This document shows positions 45,976-57,427 of a stretch of 64,000 bases of DNA, piece after piece. Positions within the stretch are counted from its first letter, which is position 1; each line of letters starts with the position of its first letter. This DNA comes from Diphasiastrum complanatum (lineage: Eukaryota > Streptophyta > Lycopodiopsida > Lycopodiales > Lycopodiaceae): contig CM055103.1 in NCBI GenBank assembly GCA_029204225.1, forward strand, positions 24,368,163 through 24,432,162. Reading direction: 5' to 3'. Position numbers and translations under genes: made by a program. The notes under the pieces were generated by a model. It had not been told where the DNA came from, made no database searches, and saw nothing but the letters and a program-made list of their open reading frames with translations.

Positions 45976-46139
45976 TGCGGGCAGGGCCTTCATAGGGCAA
46001 ATTGCCATTTGGCTCACGTTGAGCCTGGGGTAATTGGATTGTGACATCCTCGATCGTATAGTCCTTAAAGTATGCAAGATTCGACTGTCTGGATGGTGAT
46101 TTGGGAGGTTCGAGGTTTGGTATAGGAACAGATGCAATC
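45976..46139 (-). other. Short stretch between inverted repeat and copia 3' end
   Basis: An open minus-strand frame reads IASVPIPNLEPPKSPSRQSN and DYTIEDVTIQLPQAQ, unlike any copia C-terminus I know. It may be element-specific tail sequence or captured DNA. No LTR was found here. Confidence 0.3.
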
Positions 46140-46394
46140 TCAATATTCAAGTGTGATGTCGCCATTATGAAGCTTCTCCCGAACAAAGTGATAGTGGATC
46201 TCGATATGCTTTGTTCTTGCATGAAATACTAGATTTCGTGCAATGACAATAGCACTTTGACTATCCGTAAATAGGAGAGTACTGAGGGCTGGCCATGCTT
46301 CATATCGACAAGTAAGTTTCTTTGGTCCCAGGTCCGAGCCTCCCCTTGGAAACCAAGAAGCATATCGACAAGTAATTGTCTCAGCCATATACAC
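46140..46394 (-). pseudogene. Copia-2 RNase H C-terminus
   Basis: Reads LLFTDSQSAIVIARNLVFHA and IEIHYHFVREKLHNGDITLE, the end of copia RNase H. Before it lies an atypical insert with a near-repeat (ATATCGACAAGTAA at two places ~70 bp apart) in place of the usual linker. Confidence 0.8.
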
Positions 46395-48030
46395 TATGTA
46401 GTGGCTGAAAACGTTGCTCTATATTCTGCTTCACTTAAGGATGTAGCAACGGTGGGTTGCTTCTTGCTTAACCAAGAAACTGTAGAATTTCCAATGAAAA
46501 AGCAATGACCACTAGTAGAGCATCTAGTGTCTTGATCTCCACCCCAATCCGAGTCACAAAAACCAGCCAAACATGCATCATCACTAGAAGGATAAAACAG
46601 ACCAAGTGTTTTACTTCCTTGAAGATATCGAAGGATCCTCTTCAATGCTTTCCAATGTGATGTCAACGGAGCATGCATGAATTGACTCATGAGGGAAACA
46701 CTACAAGATATGTCTGGTCTTGAGTTGCATAAGTAAATGAGACTTCCAACTACTTGACAATATAGTTTAGTATCAAATGGTTCACCACCACTTTGATTAC
46801 TTAACTTCAGGCTCGTCTCAATTGGTATAACAACCGGCTTGCAATCTTCCATTTTGAAATGCTTCAAAATCTGCTTAATGTACCGTTGTTGGGTAATGAA
46901 GATTCCAGCCTTTCCTTGCAAAAACTCAAGACCAAGGTAGAAATGCAATTGGCCTAAATCTGATGTATCATAAACTGAAGCAAGATCAGATTTTAAGACT
47001 GCAATATATTGTTCATTACTACCCGTAATGATAATATCATTAACATATAACAAAATGATGATGATAAACTCAGATGTATGCATGACATAAAGCGTAGATT
47101 CACTAGGACTGTTAGAAAACCCATGATCACAAAAGTATGTGTGTATCTTTTGATACCACATCCTTGGGGCTTGTTTTAGTCCATAGAGAGCTTTCTTGAG
47201 AAGACACACTTTGTCTTCTTGACCTGCAACCAAAAACCAGCAGGCTGTTGAAGGTAAACTTCCTCATTAAGATCACCATTGAGGAAGGCTGTCTTTATGT
47301 CAAGTTGGTGCATACGCCAACAATGATGGGCAGCCAAAGCAGTGACTATCCTTATGGTAGTTATTCGTGCTGTCGGTGCAAAAGTTTCCTCATAATCAAT
47401 GCCCTCCTTTTGCGCATAACCTTTGGCAACAAGTCTTGCCTTGTACCTTTCAAAAGTATCATCGGACTTGTACTTGATCTTGTAAATCCATTTACAGCCA
47501 ATTGCTTTCTTTCCACGTGGAAGATCAACAAGAACCCATGTTTGGTTCTTTATGAGTGAGTCATACTCCTCTTTCATCGCGTCCTCCCAACATTTTGCTC
47601 CTCTGGCCTGCTCATAAAAAACAGGTTCTATTGCACTATCCTCAATAGATGTAAGAGCAAAATCAGAAAAATCAGCAAATTCTATTGATTTAGATGAGGC
47701 ACGAGTCTTCCCTTCATGGAAGCGATTTTCTTTGCTGTCCTGCAAAGTCTGCAACGGCCATTTAAGGACTGGTTTAGGCTGTCCAACAGCCTTACTTTGA
47801 TCAATGCTTTGCTGTCCAAAGTGACCTGAACTGTCAACACTTTGCTGTCCAAAGTGCTCTGAAATTGGACTATGTTGTCCAAAGTTTTCAGCAGGTCGTT
47901 CCTCTTCATAAATCTGCTCCTCTTGATGAATTATGGGCTGTTTGCTTGAAGAACCAGTGGGCTGTCCATTAGAGGATGATGGCAGTCCCTCCTTTTCAAC
48001 ATTAGATGGTGATACCAATTTTGGAAACAC
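46394..48030 (-). pseudogene. Copia-2 reverse transcriptase and RNase H start
   Basis: Frame 48030-47176 has a Gln/Ser-rich linker with repeated FGQQS-type units, then [53 protein letters not shown]. Frame 47233-46394 continues [81 protein letters not shown]. The catalytic box reads YVND where copia RT has YVDD, replacing an essential Asp. Confidence 0.9.
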
Positions 48031-48062
48031 TTCAACATAGTCATCTTGGGGGATGTCCCCTT

Positions 48063-48728
48063 TCAGGACATAAATGGGCGCAAGATCATAGAGTTCTTCT
48101 CATCAAAATGAACATCACAACTTATTATGATTCTGTTAGTATCCACATTAAACAATCTATAGCCTTTACTTTCACTACTATAGCCCATAAAAATGCATTT
48201 TACTCCTTTATCATCTAGTTTGGATCTTAGCTTATCGGGAATAAACGCATAAGCCGTGCAACCAAAAGTGCGAAAGTGAGAAACCGATGGCTTATTACCA
48301 TACCAAACTTCATAAGGAGTCAAAATCTTCAAGGCTTTGGTCGGACACCGATTACTAATGTATGCCGCCGTAATAACCGCTTCAGTCCAAAACTTGTGGG
48401 GAACGCCCTTTGCCTTAAGCATGCAACGAGCCATCTCCAGGATTGTGCGATTTTTTCTCTCGGCAACACCATTTTGTTGTGGTGTGTAAGTTGTAGTCAT
48501 TTGATGGAGAATGTCTTTGCTTTGAAGAAACGTGCCGAACGTACTTTTAATGTATTCCCCTCCTCGGTCGGTACGTAGTATGTTCAAAGTATGCCCAAAT
48601 TGATTTTCTATCATAGCTAGAAAATCTTTGAAGCGTTGAAAAACTTCAGATGTTGCCTTCATAGGAAAGATCCATGTAAACCTTTGAAAAATCATCAATA
48701 AAAGTAACGAAGTACTTGCATTTACCAA
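48063..48728 (-). pseudogene. Copia-2 integrase core
   Basis: LRTDRGGEYIKSTF (second Asp present) and QQNGVAERKNRTILEMARCM (catalytic Glu), then FWTEAVITAAYISNRCPTKA and FRTFGCTAYAFIPDKLRSKL. All three catalytic acids are present across the two frames, so the damage is mainly the frameshift near 48.70 kb. Confidence 0.88.
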
Positions 48729-49557
48729 TGGATTCGGTCCTCATTGGACCACATACATCACTATGAATTAAGGCAAACTTATCACCAACTTTGATAGTCT
48801 CATCAATAGGAGAAGGCTTCCGTTGAAACTTACCAAGTATGCATCCTTTGCATACATGTCCTTCGGGATGCTCCATATTTGGAATGCCTTCCACCATGTT
48901 GAATTTCTTCAACATATTCAAACTTCCAAATTGGAGGTGCCCGTACCTCGCATGCCATAGTTTAGCCAACTCCAATGCATGTGAATTAGTAGCAACAAGA
49001 CCAAAGGATGTCAAAGCTTTAGGTTCATAAATATCCAACAAAAACAAACCTCCTCGCAATGTTCCTGAAGCAACAATTAAAAGTGATCTCTTTGGGTCTT
49101 TTATAAGACATTCGTCTTTTTTAAATTCTACAATCAATCCTTGATTCATGATTGTAGAGACCGAAATGAGAATTTTCTTAATCTTAGGGACATAAAGTAC
49201 ATTTCGAATGAACTTTTCTTTTCCATTGGGAAGAATGAGGGGTATAGATCCAATGCCTTCAATTGGATAGGAGGTGTTGTCAACACCTTGAACCTTGCTT
49301 CCATCTTTGATTTTCATAAGCTTTGTGAAGACGTCTCTATGGTGAGTCATATGGCGTGTAGCTCCGCTATCAATCATCCAATCAATGGAAGAAAAAACAG
49401 CAACCTGCAAAGCTGAAGTGGTGTTGTTTTCTGCTGAAAAAACAGCAAGTTGAGAAGTGGTAGAAATCTCATTTTGATAACAAATGAGATTGTTAGTGAC
49501 AAAAGCAAAATCACCATTGAAAGAATCATCCTCCTTTTGATGTTCTAATGAAATCAT
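48646..49557 (-). pseudogene. Copia-2 protease, pre-integrase and integrase start
   Basis: 303-codon open frame: WMIDSGATRHMTHHRDVF (protease site intact), FIRNVLYVPKIKKILISVST, LWHARYGHLQFGSLNML and CKGCILGKFQ (zinc head), LIHSDVCGPMRTE (first catalytic Asp), VTFIDDFSKVYM. It then shifts out of frame into the next piece. Confidence 0.88.
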
Positions 49558-49559
49558 GG

Positions 49560-49817
49560 CTGTATTTGTATCAATACCTTTCTCTTTATCCTTAGTAAAT
49601 TTCTTCCTACATTCCTTTATGTGGTGCCCAAACTTTTTACAATAATGGCACTTACCCTTCTTTTTGGATCCTTGACCTTGGCCTTGGATTTTTGATCCTT
49701 GGAAGAAGAAGGCTTACCTTTACACTTGCCTTTGCATTTGCCTTTGGTGAAGAAGGCTTGATCTTTTTGTTCACCAAAATTAATCCTTGTTCGCTCTTGT
49801 TGGAGATTTCTGATCAT
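49560..49817 (-). pseudogene. Copia-2 gag tail and zinc knuckle
   Basis: Frame 49817-49617 has FFTKGKCKGKCKGKPSSS, the Lys/Gly stretch also seen in the composite elements. One frame over, GKCHYCKKFGHHIKECRKKF is an intact CCHC knuckle. The frameshift between them breaks gag. Confidence 0.75.
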
Positions 49818-49820
49818 TCA

Positions 49821-50436
49821 AGATCCAATCCATGTCCCTGATCTTTGGTTACAAAAAGGAGCAAACCAACAATCCTGCCAATGTAGAAAAATCAGCATCT
49901 ACATACAAAATGAGATGCAAACTCTAAGAGATATTGATCAAACATGAACCAAAACATAAAATATGTTTACTGTCCGTACAATTACAGTACCCTACTGTAT
50001 TTCACACGTGTGAAACCGAAAATAGCAATAAATGATCATTCTACACACAAGATTGCAAGATAACACCAAGATAGTACACCAATGAGTAGTAGAACCCAAA
50101 GAAAACCATGTATAATGATGAAATGAGAGAGAGAAGAGATAAGATGTGTCTCTCCATGAGTTACATCCTTTTATAGAGTGTCCAAACCCTATTTGGCCAC
50201 TTGGCTTTCCCTCCAAAATGTAAACCCTACTATTTTTGGGTCTAGATTCAATGTACCCAAAGTTCAAATTTGAATCTCTCTCAAACTCGACTACCAACTT
50301 TCACACACTTTCAGAAAGTGTCTATTGGATGTATTTTAAACTAATACGACTTCAAAAAGTCTATCTCTAAGTCTAAAATGAGTTTTGGCCTCTTATTGAC
50401 AACTTACCAAAATATGACTAAACTAGACTAAACTAG
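49821..50436 (-). promoter_or_regulatory. LTR- or promoter-like region with minus-strand TATA
   Basis: On the minus strand GACACTCTATAAAAGGATG (near 50,185-50,167) is a good TATA box, followed by a CT-rich leader. It lies upstream of Copia-2 in its own direction, so it may be part of its LTR or leader. No LTR ends or primer site were found. Confidence 0.35.
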
Positions 50437-50682
50437 TTGAAATCTCTCACAGTGGATGCTTTTTCAAATGGCAAAAAGAAGAATATATCAAAGCTCAAGT
50501 GCTTCTATTTTGGCATCAAAGGACACTTTGCAAATGAGTGCAACAAGAAGAAGAGAGATAAAGGAGACAAGCAAGGTAATCTTACTCTTGATGAGGATGG
50601 TTTGGATGGTCAAGATGCAAATGACGATGCTTTTGTGATGTCATGTATGCCTCATATTAGAAAAGTGCCCGCCATTGTATAG
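50437..50682 (+). pseudogene. Copia gag zinc-knuckle fragment
   Basis: Frame reads SNGKKKNISKLKCFYFGIKG, then HFANECNKKKRDKGDKQ. It is the composite-element type knuckle (CFYCGIKGHFANEC) with the second Cys replaced by Phe. Only the knuckle and the following acidic linker remain, so a third, tiny relative of that family is present. Confidence 0.75.
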
Positions 50683-50689
50683 TTTATCA

Positions 50690-51815
50690 TAATATTGCTC
50701 GCCAAGAAAAAATCCTCTAGTTAGAGAAGTGCTGAGACAACCATCGTCTGATCAGAAACTGAGGAGTCGTAGACGTCCGTATTCTGATCAGAGTGAGTAA
50801 GCAAGCGCGATCAAACAACGATAAAGTGCATTCAATCACAACAAGCATTCATCTACGTTATACACAGATAGAAAAGCGTGCTGCTGCTATATTACACTAA
50901 AGCACAATCAAATAGCAATTACAATAAAAAATGACAGCGTAACTGGGAGGCTCAAATAATACGTCTCATGGACGGAGCGTCTCATTGTAATTTGTGCTGA
51001 GATGATCTATTTGTAGATTGCATCCATGTATTAACTACATTAAATGTTTGTCACCTAATTAGGCAAGCCATTGTACTTGAAAGTATATGGCTTTTGTGAC
51101 AACTGTACATAGTGTATACGGTCAACAAATCAGGAACGTTGACACGGACGAGGACATCGCAAATTCTCCCACTTTGCATTTTACATGAAGTGGTTTTCTC
51201 TCACTTCGCAAATTTCGAGAAGTGGCTGGGAACGTTTCTCGTTTAAAATAGATGACCTTCGGTATTTTCTCTCTTTTGAAAAAAAATGCCAAAATGTCGA
51301 AGGTGCCCTTAAAATAAGTTTAAGGTGCCCTTAGAGACAAGGCGAAGGTGTCTTTAATAGTTTAACCCTTGAAAATAGATGACCTTCGGGAATTTTCTCT
51401 CTCTTCGCATTTTTCGAGAAAATGCGAAAAAGCTGAAGGTGTTGAAAATAGTTAAACTTTTGAACTGTGAACAAGTTGACTTATTCAAAAAATAATTGAA
51501 CGGAAGAAGTCGAAGACAAGTGTCGCAGTTTTTGGAAAAGTGCAAAAACGAACTGTGCGACACTTAGTGTATTTCTGCAGACTGTTGAAAAAGTAATGCA
51601 GACTTGTTCTAAATGCAAGTTTGTGGAAGTTCTTGAAGATGGCCAAGTATTCAATGACTTCAAGTTATTAAACTTAACATCTGAACTTGAAATTATGCTA
51701 GGATTGGTTACCCTTTGCTGGAGATCAGTCGGAAGCCCGTTTGTAGACGTTCTTCAAATAGTTGGCTGTCTAAGTTATGATTTCAAAGAGACAACTGTGG
51801 GCTTAAATTCCAACA
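50690..51815. other. Non-coding, with a diverged ~127-bp direct repeat
   Basis: AAAATAGATGACCTTCGG with the following TATTTTCTCTCT and GAAGGTG blocks occurs at 51245 and 51372. The second copy contains the hairpin TTCGCATTTTTCGAGAAAATGCGAA. No gene recognised; short frames only. Confidence 0.55.
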
Positions 51816-51817
51816 TT

Positions 51818-52228
51818 CATCGAGAGTATTCATCTCTTATCAAGAACCAGACTTGGACTATTGTCGAACTGCCTACTAGCAGAATTGTAGTTGATTACAA
51901 ATGGATATTCAAAATCAAATACAAAGGCATATGAAAGCATTGATCGAAGGACAACTCGACTTGTCGTGAGAGGATTTTTTTAGGTACATAATGTCGACTA
52001 CACCGAGACTTTCGTCCAGTAGATCTTCAATCAGACTTCTATTGTCATTTGTTGTTGTAGCAGATTTACAGGTACATCAAATGGATGTACAGACAACATA
52101 TCTTAATGGAGTTATTGAAGAAGATATTTACATATCGAAGACAAACAAAATCATGTATGTAAACTCCATAGAGCACTTTATGACTTGAAGCAATTTGCTA
52201 GAGCATGGTTTCAAAGGATCAACACTTG
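51818..52228 (+). pseudogene. RT fragment of a Copia-1 relative
   Basis: Translations [50 protein letters not shown] and YLNGVIEEDIYI match Copia-1 RT (6062-6480) very closely. The catalytic YVDD region is missing. The sequence jumps from the '-GFKGST' block directly to LTR sequence. Confidence 0.85.
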
Positions 52229-52229
52229 A

Positions 52230-52912
52230 CATGAAGCTAAAGACTTGCCCTAACTGCTTTGCAAGTAAATTTTCGAAAAGTTCTAACTGGATGAATGACA
52301 ACTTATACGACTAACTGTCAATTGTGATCTACGACCTGATGAGCTGTATATCGGATATGCTTAAACTGCTTTAGTGTAAATAACTGATCAATAAAGACTT
52401 CTACAATCTCTAGCAAGTTTTTTCAGAGCTCTATTAGAGTATTGTTGTAGGCGCTTACTGCTTACTAGCGGAAGTGCATCAGACAAAGTTTTCAATCACT
52501 CAGAGATAGCTTAGAGTACGTGGTTTCGTCCGCTACTGATTTGTGTTCTCATCATCTGATTTGTACATGCTACTTACTGAATCAAAATATCTTCTTATTG
52601 CGTTCAGTATCATGTTAGAATGTATGCTTCTCTGTAGTTATTTGTAATTGCTAAATCTCTCATTGTTTTGTCTGATCTGTTGAATACTTCAACACTGCAA
52701 CATCCTATTTATGTTTGGCTATGAAATTACTTTGGCGCTAATGATTTAAAAGTTAGTTGCTAAAAGATTGAACGTGACTTTTGTCATTATAGCTTTGTTC
52801 GATTTATGATGGGCGTAGCCATGCATTAGGAAGAAGAATCATTCCGTTGCGCTCGATAGTTCGTCCATAGACTTCGGATTATCGAATCGACTCTCCCTCC
52901 TATCTTCCAACA
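52230..52912 (+). repeat. Partial LTR of a Copia-1 relative, without the CT tract
   Basis: Aligns with the Copia-1 3' LTR from the GTTCTAACTGGATGAATGA region to the end TATCTTCCAACA. Matching blocks include GCGCTTACTGCTTA, CAGAGATAGCTTAGAGTACG and CTTCTTATTGCGTTCAG. Where Copia-1 has 159-179 bp of CT, this copy has only AGAGCTCTATTAGAG-type sequence. Confidence 0.8.
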
Positions 52913-53582
52913 TGCCCAAAGGGAATCAAATAGCAAACAAACAATCTAGAACAAAACATGAGCATTTAAACAAGAGATTCAAAAAAGAGAGAGAGAGTTT
53001 TTAAACAAGAAATTTAACCAAAGGCACCATCAAATCCTAAATTTAAACATATTACTAGGTATATTTTTAAATTCAAGTAATGGATACTTTGTGACTATTT
53101 TGTCTGGTTTTTGAACAGATTATAAAGCAGAATTTGCATATGTTTTTTTCAACGCTTTCCAGCTTGCAGGTCACACGTCAGGCGTCACGTAGTAGTGTTA
53201 GACTGGTCAAACAAAGTCAAAGTGCTCATTACGTTTCAGAAAGTACATGTGAAAAAAGTCAAATATCCATGCCGAGCCTAAAAGTTTTTGAAAACCAAGT
53301 CAAGCAAAATGTCCTCTGCCTACAGCCCGACGCATTCTGTAAAATCAATTTTCACATTTTTACAAAGAAAATGGACCAGCCTCACAGAACGTAATTTGTG
53401 AGGCAATTTTTTTTTATGACAAATTTTTTTGCAGGCACCTTTCGGACGTCAAAAGGTGCACGTAAAAAAATTGATTTTTTTTTACACGCACCTTCCGCCC
53501 GAAAGGTGAGTGTAAAAAAAATTTACCTCAAAAAAAACAAGAAAAAGAAAATCTTAAAATAGAATTCACGCAGCGGAAGGGC
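52913..53582. other. Non-coding; small imperfect palindrome
   Basis: No gene. AAGGTGCACGTAAAAAAATT and the following TTTTTTTTACACGCACCTTCC (53,453-53,495) form an imperfect inverted repeat, a possible tiny MITE remnant. Confidence 0.4.
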
Positions 53583-53870
53583 CGAGGAGCCGGCCGGACC
53601 TCCCCCCCCGTAATACCTAAAAGTCAAAGTTCAGACAAGGTAAAATCCGCCCGACCTTCCGTGGGCTCCGTCCTCGGGCGCACAGCCTTCCAAGGCGAAA
53701 GGGCCTCGAAGCCAGACTTTTCCCCCCCATAATACCTAAAAGTCAAAGTTCAAAGAAGGTAAAATCTGCCCGAGGGTGCACAGCTTTCCGCGGGCGGAGG
53801 CCTCGGAGCACGACCTTCCCCCTCCCCCACAGCACCTAAAAATCAAAGTTCAAACAAGGTAAAATTGCCT
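53583..53870 (+). repeat. GC-rich tandem repeat, three units of ~100-119 bp
   Basis: ACCTAAAAGTCAAAGTTCA..AAGGTAAAAT recurs at 53615, 53734 and 53834. Between copies lie GC-rich stretches with CCCGA, GCACAGC and CTTCC blocks and C-runs. It is clearly richer in G+C than its surroundings. Confidence 0.8.
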
Positions 53871-55554
53871 AAATCACTTGAATCTAAGACACAACTTGAA
53901 TTGAAGACACAAAGGAGATTACCAAGGAAAACCAAAAGTCATTGTTGCAAGGTGATTATTGCAAAGCCAACCAAAGCAACCATTATAATCATAATAATAA
54001 TAAAAAAATTAGTAATTTCGATTTTTGGCGGGGCAGCATGGCCGGAAGTTCCCGCGCACAAACGGCTGAGACCAATATACATTATAAGCTCTCCGATTAA
54101 CGAACCAAAATAAAAAAGAAAAATTAACGAATGAATATATATATATATATATATATGAAATGTATTATATAAATACATAGGTTAGGGAGGGTAGGTAGGG
54201 TTGCAAGCTTCTTCGGGTTCGGTTGCTGCTTCATTTTTCTCGAGAGCTTATTAGTGCGCCACAAGAACGTGCTTTCGTTCGTCATGGTTCTTCGCGTCTT
54301 TACCTCTTCTTCTTCTTCTTCTTCGTTTTCGGCTTCGGCTTCGGGCGCCGCGTCCAAGCATCGACGAACACGACATTGCTTCGCTTGGAAGTAAATTGGC
54401 ATGCCTATTCGATCTTGATTTGTCGCAGTAGCAGCATCAGCATCATACAAGTTGGATTTCGGGAAAGTTTTGGATCGTTTTTGAAACGATTTGCTACAGG
54501 GTGAATGTACGGGTGACTCCAAAAGGCTTGCGAAGCACAGAGTTGGTTCGGCTCGATTGCTTCACTTCGGTTCAGTTTGTTGCTTGAATGAACATGGACG
54601 GACGGAACTTACGATTATATTCATGGAAAATTGTTCTGATCCGAAACTTACGGAAGCCGTGCTCTGGTTCAGCCATTAATGAGGTCGGTCGGCCTGTGTG
54701 CGTAGATCGCTATACATCGCTTCGGAAAGTTACAGGATAAATTTTTTCTTGCAACAATGCTGCGTTCAGATCATGTGGTGGGGATGTCTTAAGATGCAGT
54801 TGATTATTGAAGAATGCTCCCCGTTCCTTCGATTCATTGATCCATCAAAAGAAGCATCGAAAAAGCGAACATGTTGAAGAGGTTCATTAGCATGTCGACT
54901 TTTGTTGCTTCTTCGTGGATTTGAAAAAGATCATTTCCCAATCTATTTCTAGACGGCAAATGCTTCATTCATAGGTTTGAACGCTCGATTCCAGTTCCCA
55001 CGTAGTTGCGTTGAATACTTATTATTTTAATAAGACCATGCCATCTGGTCCACCTCCAAAAATTTACTTTCACCAATATCTATTTATCCCTGGACCCTGA
55101 AAATTTTTCTTCCTTAAAACCTTGCACAATATTTGTGGCCGGGCTCGCTTCTGCACATTTGAGAGAATGCTCTTAGGCTGTTAGTACCCTATACAAGTTT
55201 TCGTGTCACTTATCGATAGATGTTCGATGGTGCGAGAAGTCGTATCTATCTCCTATTCTTGCTAACTACAAAAAGTCCCATCGCATAGCTTAATGAGCAT
55301 TTTGGCACATTCAATTTAGAAAATTTCCAGATAGACAGGTGGATTGGTATGTACGAAGTTGTTAATGATTCGTAAGGCGTATCTTGCAAGTTTGTTCTGT
55401 GTGGATTACAGCTTTCTGACCAAATCAAATTTTTTCTCTACAATCGGATATTCTGCTTACCCTAACACAGAGAACCCCCCCCCCCCCCCCCGAATAGGAA
55501 CTCTTGTCCCTGGAATGAGATGCTTCTTAGTAGATCTAAACTTGCCGTTGAAGT
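53871..55554 (+). other. Upstream region of the ePHD gene
   Basis: Contains an AT dinucleotide run (54135-54156), a CTT triplet run near 54.30-54.32 kb and a C17 run (55475-55491). The part from 54.2 to 54.7 kb is less AT-rich and could hold 5' UTR or an early exon, but no splice-consistent coding exon was identified. A stop (TGA 55549-55551) lies in frame just before the ATG at 55555. Confidence 0.4.
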
Positions 55555-57291
55555 ATGCTTACACGTAACAGAGGCAATATCAGGAACTTTTCTAACAATA
55601 CTTTAAAAGATTCTGTGAAGACAATTAGCAGACACACAAGCAAATGCTCTGAGAGCTTCCCTAATAGCTTGCATTTAAGGCCAGTGTTGCCAGGGGAAGT
55701 TGCATGGACTGAAGTTTCTCCAGAAGAACGTGAAGGACTTATTGAAAAGCCAAGTTTAGATGGCAGGGGTTATAAGCGTTACAGAAGTTCATTATTTGAC
55801 AGGCGCACTTCTTCTGTGCAAAACGAAACTACGGGGTCCATCAAGCAATGCTTATCAGTTAGTCGATCAACAATTGAACAGTCAAACGGTGATAGCAAAC
55901 AGGCAGAGATAAACATAGAAAATTTACCATTCAATGGTAGCAGGAAGAGAAATGGTACTGAGGATCCCATGGATGTTTACTCCGGAGATGCTAGGAGATC
56001 TTGCTGGCAAGTAGATGAAACAAGAAGGCTGAAGTGGAGGGAGAGCAACGCCAACGAGCATGAGCTGACTGTATGGGTGGACAGATTAAGAAGACGGCCT
56101 CAATCTCACATGTCAACAAAGGTTAAACAACGACAAGTTGAGATTAAAATGCAGGATGACGCAAGCAATGCAGGTTGTAAAGTAGGTGAAAAAAGGAGTT
56201 TGGATCGCCGGGAAGGCTTGGAGCATAAACACTGTAGCATAGGTGAGGAATGTGGAAATGATGCTAGCCCTTGGGGTTCTTGGACTCGAAGAGTGAAAAG
56301 AAAATCAAGGTCGCGGGCAAGGCATTCTTCTGCGAAGGTTTTAGGTCGTGCTTCTTGGGTAACATCAGAGCCGTTCTCTTCAGATCCCTTGAATAACAAG
56401 ATCAAAAGCTATCATCCCTATCATCATCAGTGGACAGAATCTGTTGCAACCAAAACAGATTCAACCAGTTACAATAACCACCGGACACAAAAGGAGAATG
56501 CAAATTTTGGAATACACCCTCATAAAGAGGTTGATGGTGATAGAAGGTCACCTACAAAAGCAGAAGGTAGATTTCCCTCTCCAATCCTGAAAACAAATTT
56601 GGGAGCTACTATCTCAGATTGTAGTGAAGGTCATAAGACAGTGTTCTTAAACGAGTCAGGTGGTCAACTTTCCGATTCACGTTGCAAAGATTTGTTACAG
56701 CTAAGCAAAGCAGATGAGTTTTGTGACATTGTTCTCGAATCTGTCAACCATTCCAGCATCGAGAAAGATAAAGATGGTTTTCGCTGCTCTTCAACGTTGA
56801 CTGGATATGGTGTGTCATTTCAGACTTCGAATTCACGAAAAAAAGTACGCCGAGATGCATCTGAAGGGAGTGATTCTCATGTTCCCAAACAGGCTTCACT
56901 AAAGCTTGAAGAATGTGTCAGGGTAGAAGGCCCACCGACATCAGGAGTTTTCACAAATGGCCAGCATACCAACAGCAACTTTTCATCTGACAAAGCTGAT
57001 GAGATCGGTCTGAGTGATATATTTACAAAGCCCAGTCTGCTCGCAGGGAGGAAATGTGGTCTTTGTGGTGGTGGCAGCAATGGAGAGCTTCCTAAAGAGA
57101 TGGTCCTGGGACTGGGAAGTTTTGATGATATCAAAGAAAGGGACAATAGTGCGGTGGGCAGCCATACGGTTCAGAATACTGCTGCTATGCAGAAGAGTGG
57201 TTGGCTGGGTAAATTGCTTGGACCTTTGAGCGATCACATCGGTGTTGCAGGCGTGTGGGTCCATCAACAATGTGCCATATGGAGTCCAGAG
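55555..57291 (+). CDS. Long exon ending inside an extended PHD (ePHD) finger; possible ePHD-AAA ATPase N-terminal part
   Basis: 579 codons from ATG 55555 to a splice donor GAG|GTAAGT at 57291/57292. The first ~490 residues are hydrophilic and Ser/Arg/Lys-rich with basic clusters (RRVKRKSRSRARH), suggesting a nuclear protein. At ~501 CGLCGGGSNGELPKE gives the first Cys pair. GWLGKLLGPLSDHIGVAGVW and VHQQCAIWSPE at ~548-579 give the His and Cys that close the pre-PHD C2HC zinc site. This 'LGP--D---AG-WVHQ-CA-WSPE' pattern is the ePHD start. In plants I know it from an AAA-ATPase/bromodomain-type family with an N-terminal ePHD, but no AAA part is visible. The rest of the finger should be in the next exon, which I could not find up to 64,000. 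Confidence 0.75.
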
Positions 57292-57427
57292 GTAAGTGTA
57301 TTGATATAGTAAGCACTCGTTTCTTTTTGCAATTTCACATTATTTAACATTGGGGTCCATCAAAAATGTGCCAGATGGAGTCCAAAGGTGACTGTATTGA
57401 TATACTAAGCACTTGTTTCTTTTTGCA
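57257..57427 (+). repeat. Duplicated exon end and splice donor (75 bp, offset 96 bp)
   Basis: 57257-57331 (GGGTCCATCAACAATGTGCC, the donor and the following intron) is repeated at 57353-57427 without indels and with a few substitutions. In the second copy the donor GGTAAGTG has become GGTGACTG, so it has probably lost function. Confidence 0.92.

Larger units (their letters stand above)
46140..49820 (-). mobile_element. Copia-2: nearly complete internal region of a Ty1/copia element, no LTRs identified
   Basis: Leftwards order: Lys-rich gag tail and knuckle (49.8-49.6 kb), protease (49.4), GAG-pre-integrase (49.0), integrase (48.8-48.2), RT (47.6-46.7), RNase H (46.5-46.15). Domain order is Ty1/copia. 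Four or five frame breaks separate long open pieces, so it is inactive though the least decayed copia here. The gag N-terminal half is missing. Its protein differs clearly from Copia-1. Confidence 0.88.

Noticed and set aside
54223-54504. Possible secreted protein with a Phe-rich stretch (LYLFFFFFFVFGFGF)
   Set aside because: It comes from a CTT triplet run in the upstream region of the ePHD gene; no domain and low-complexity sequence.
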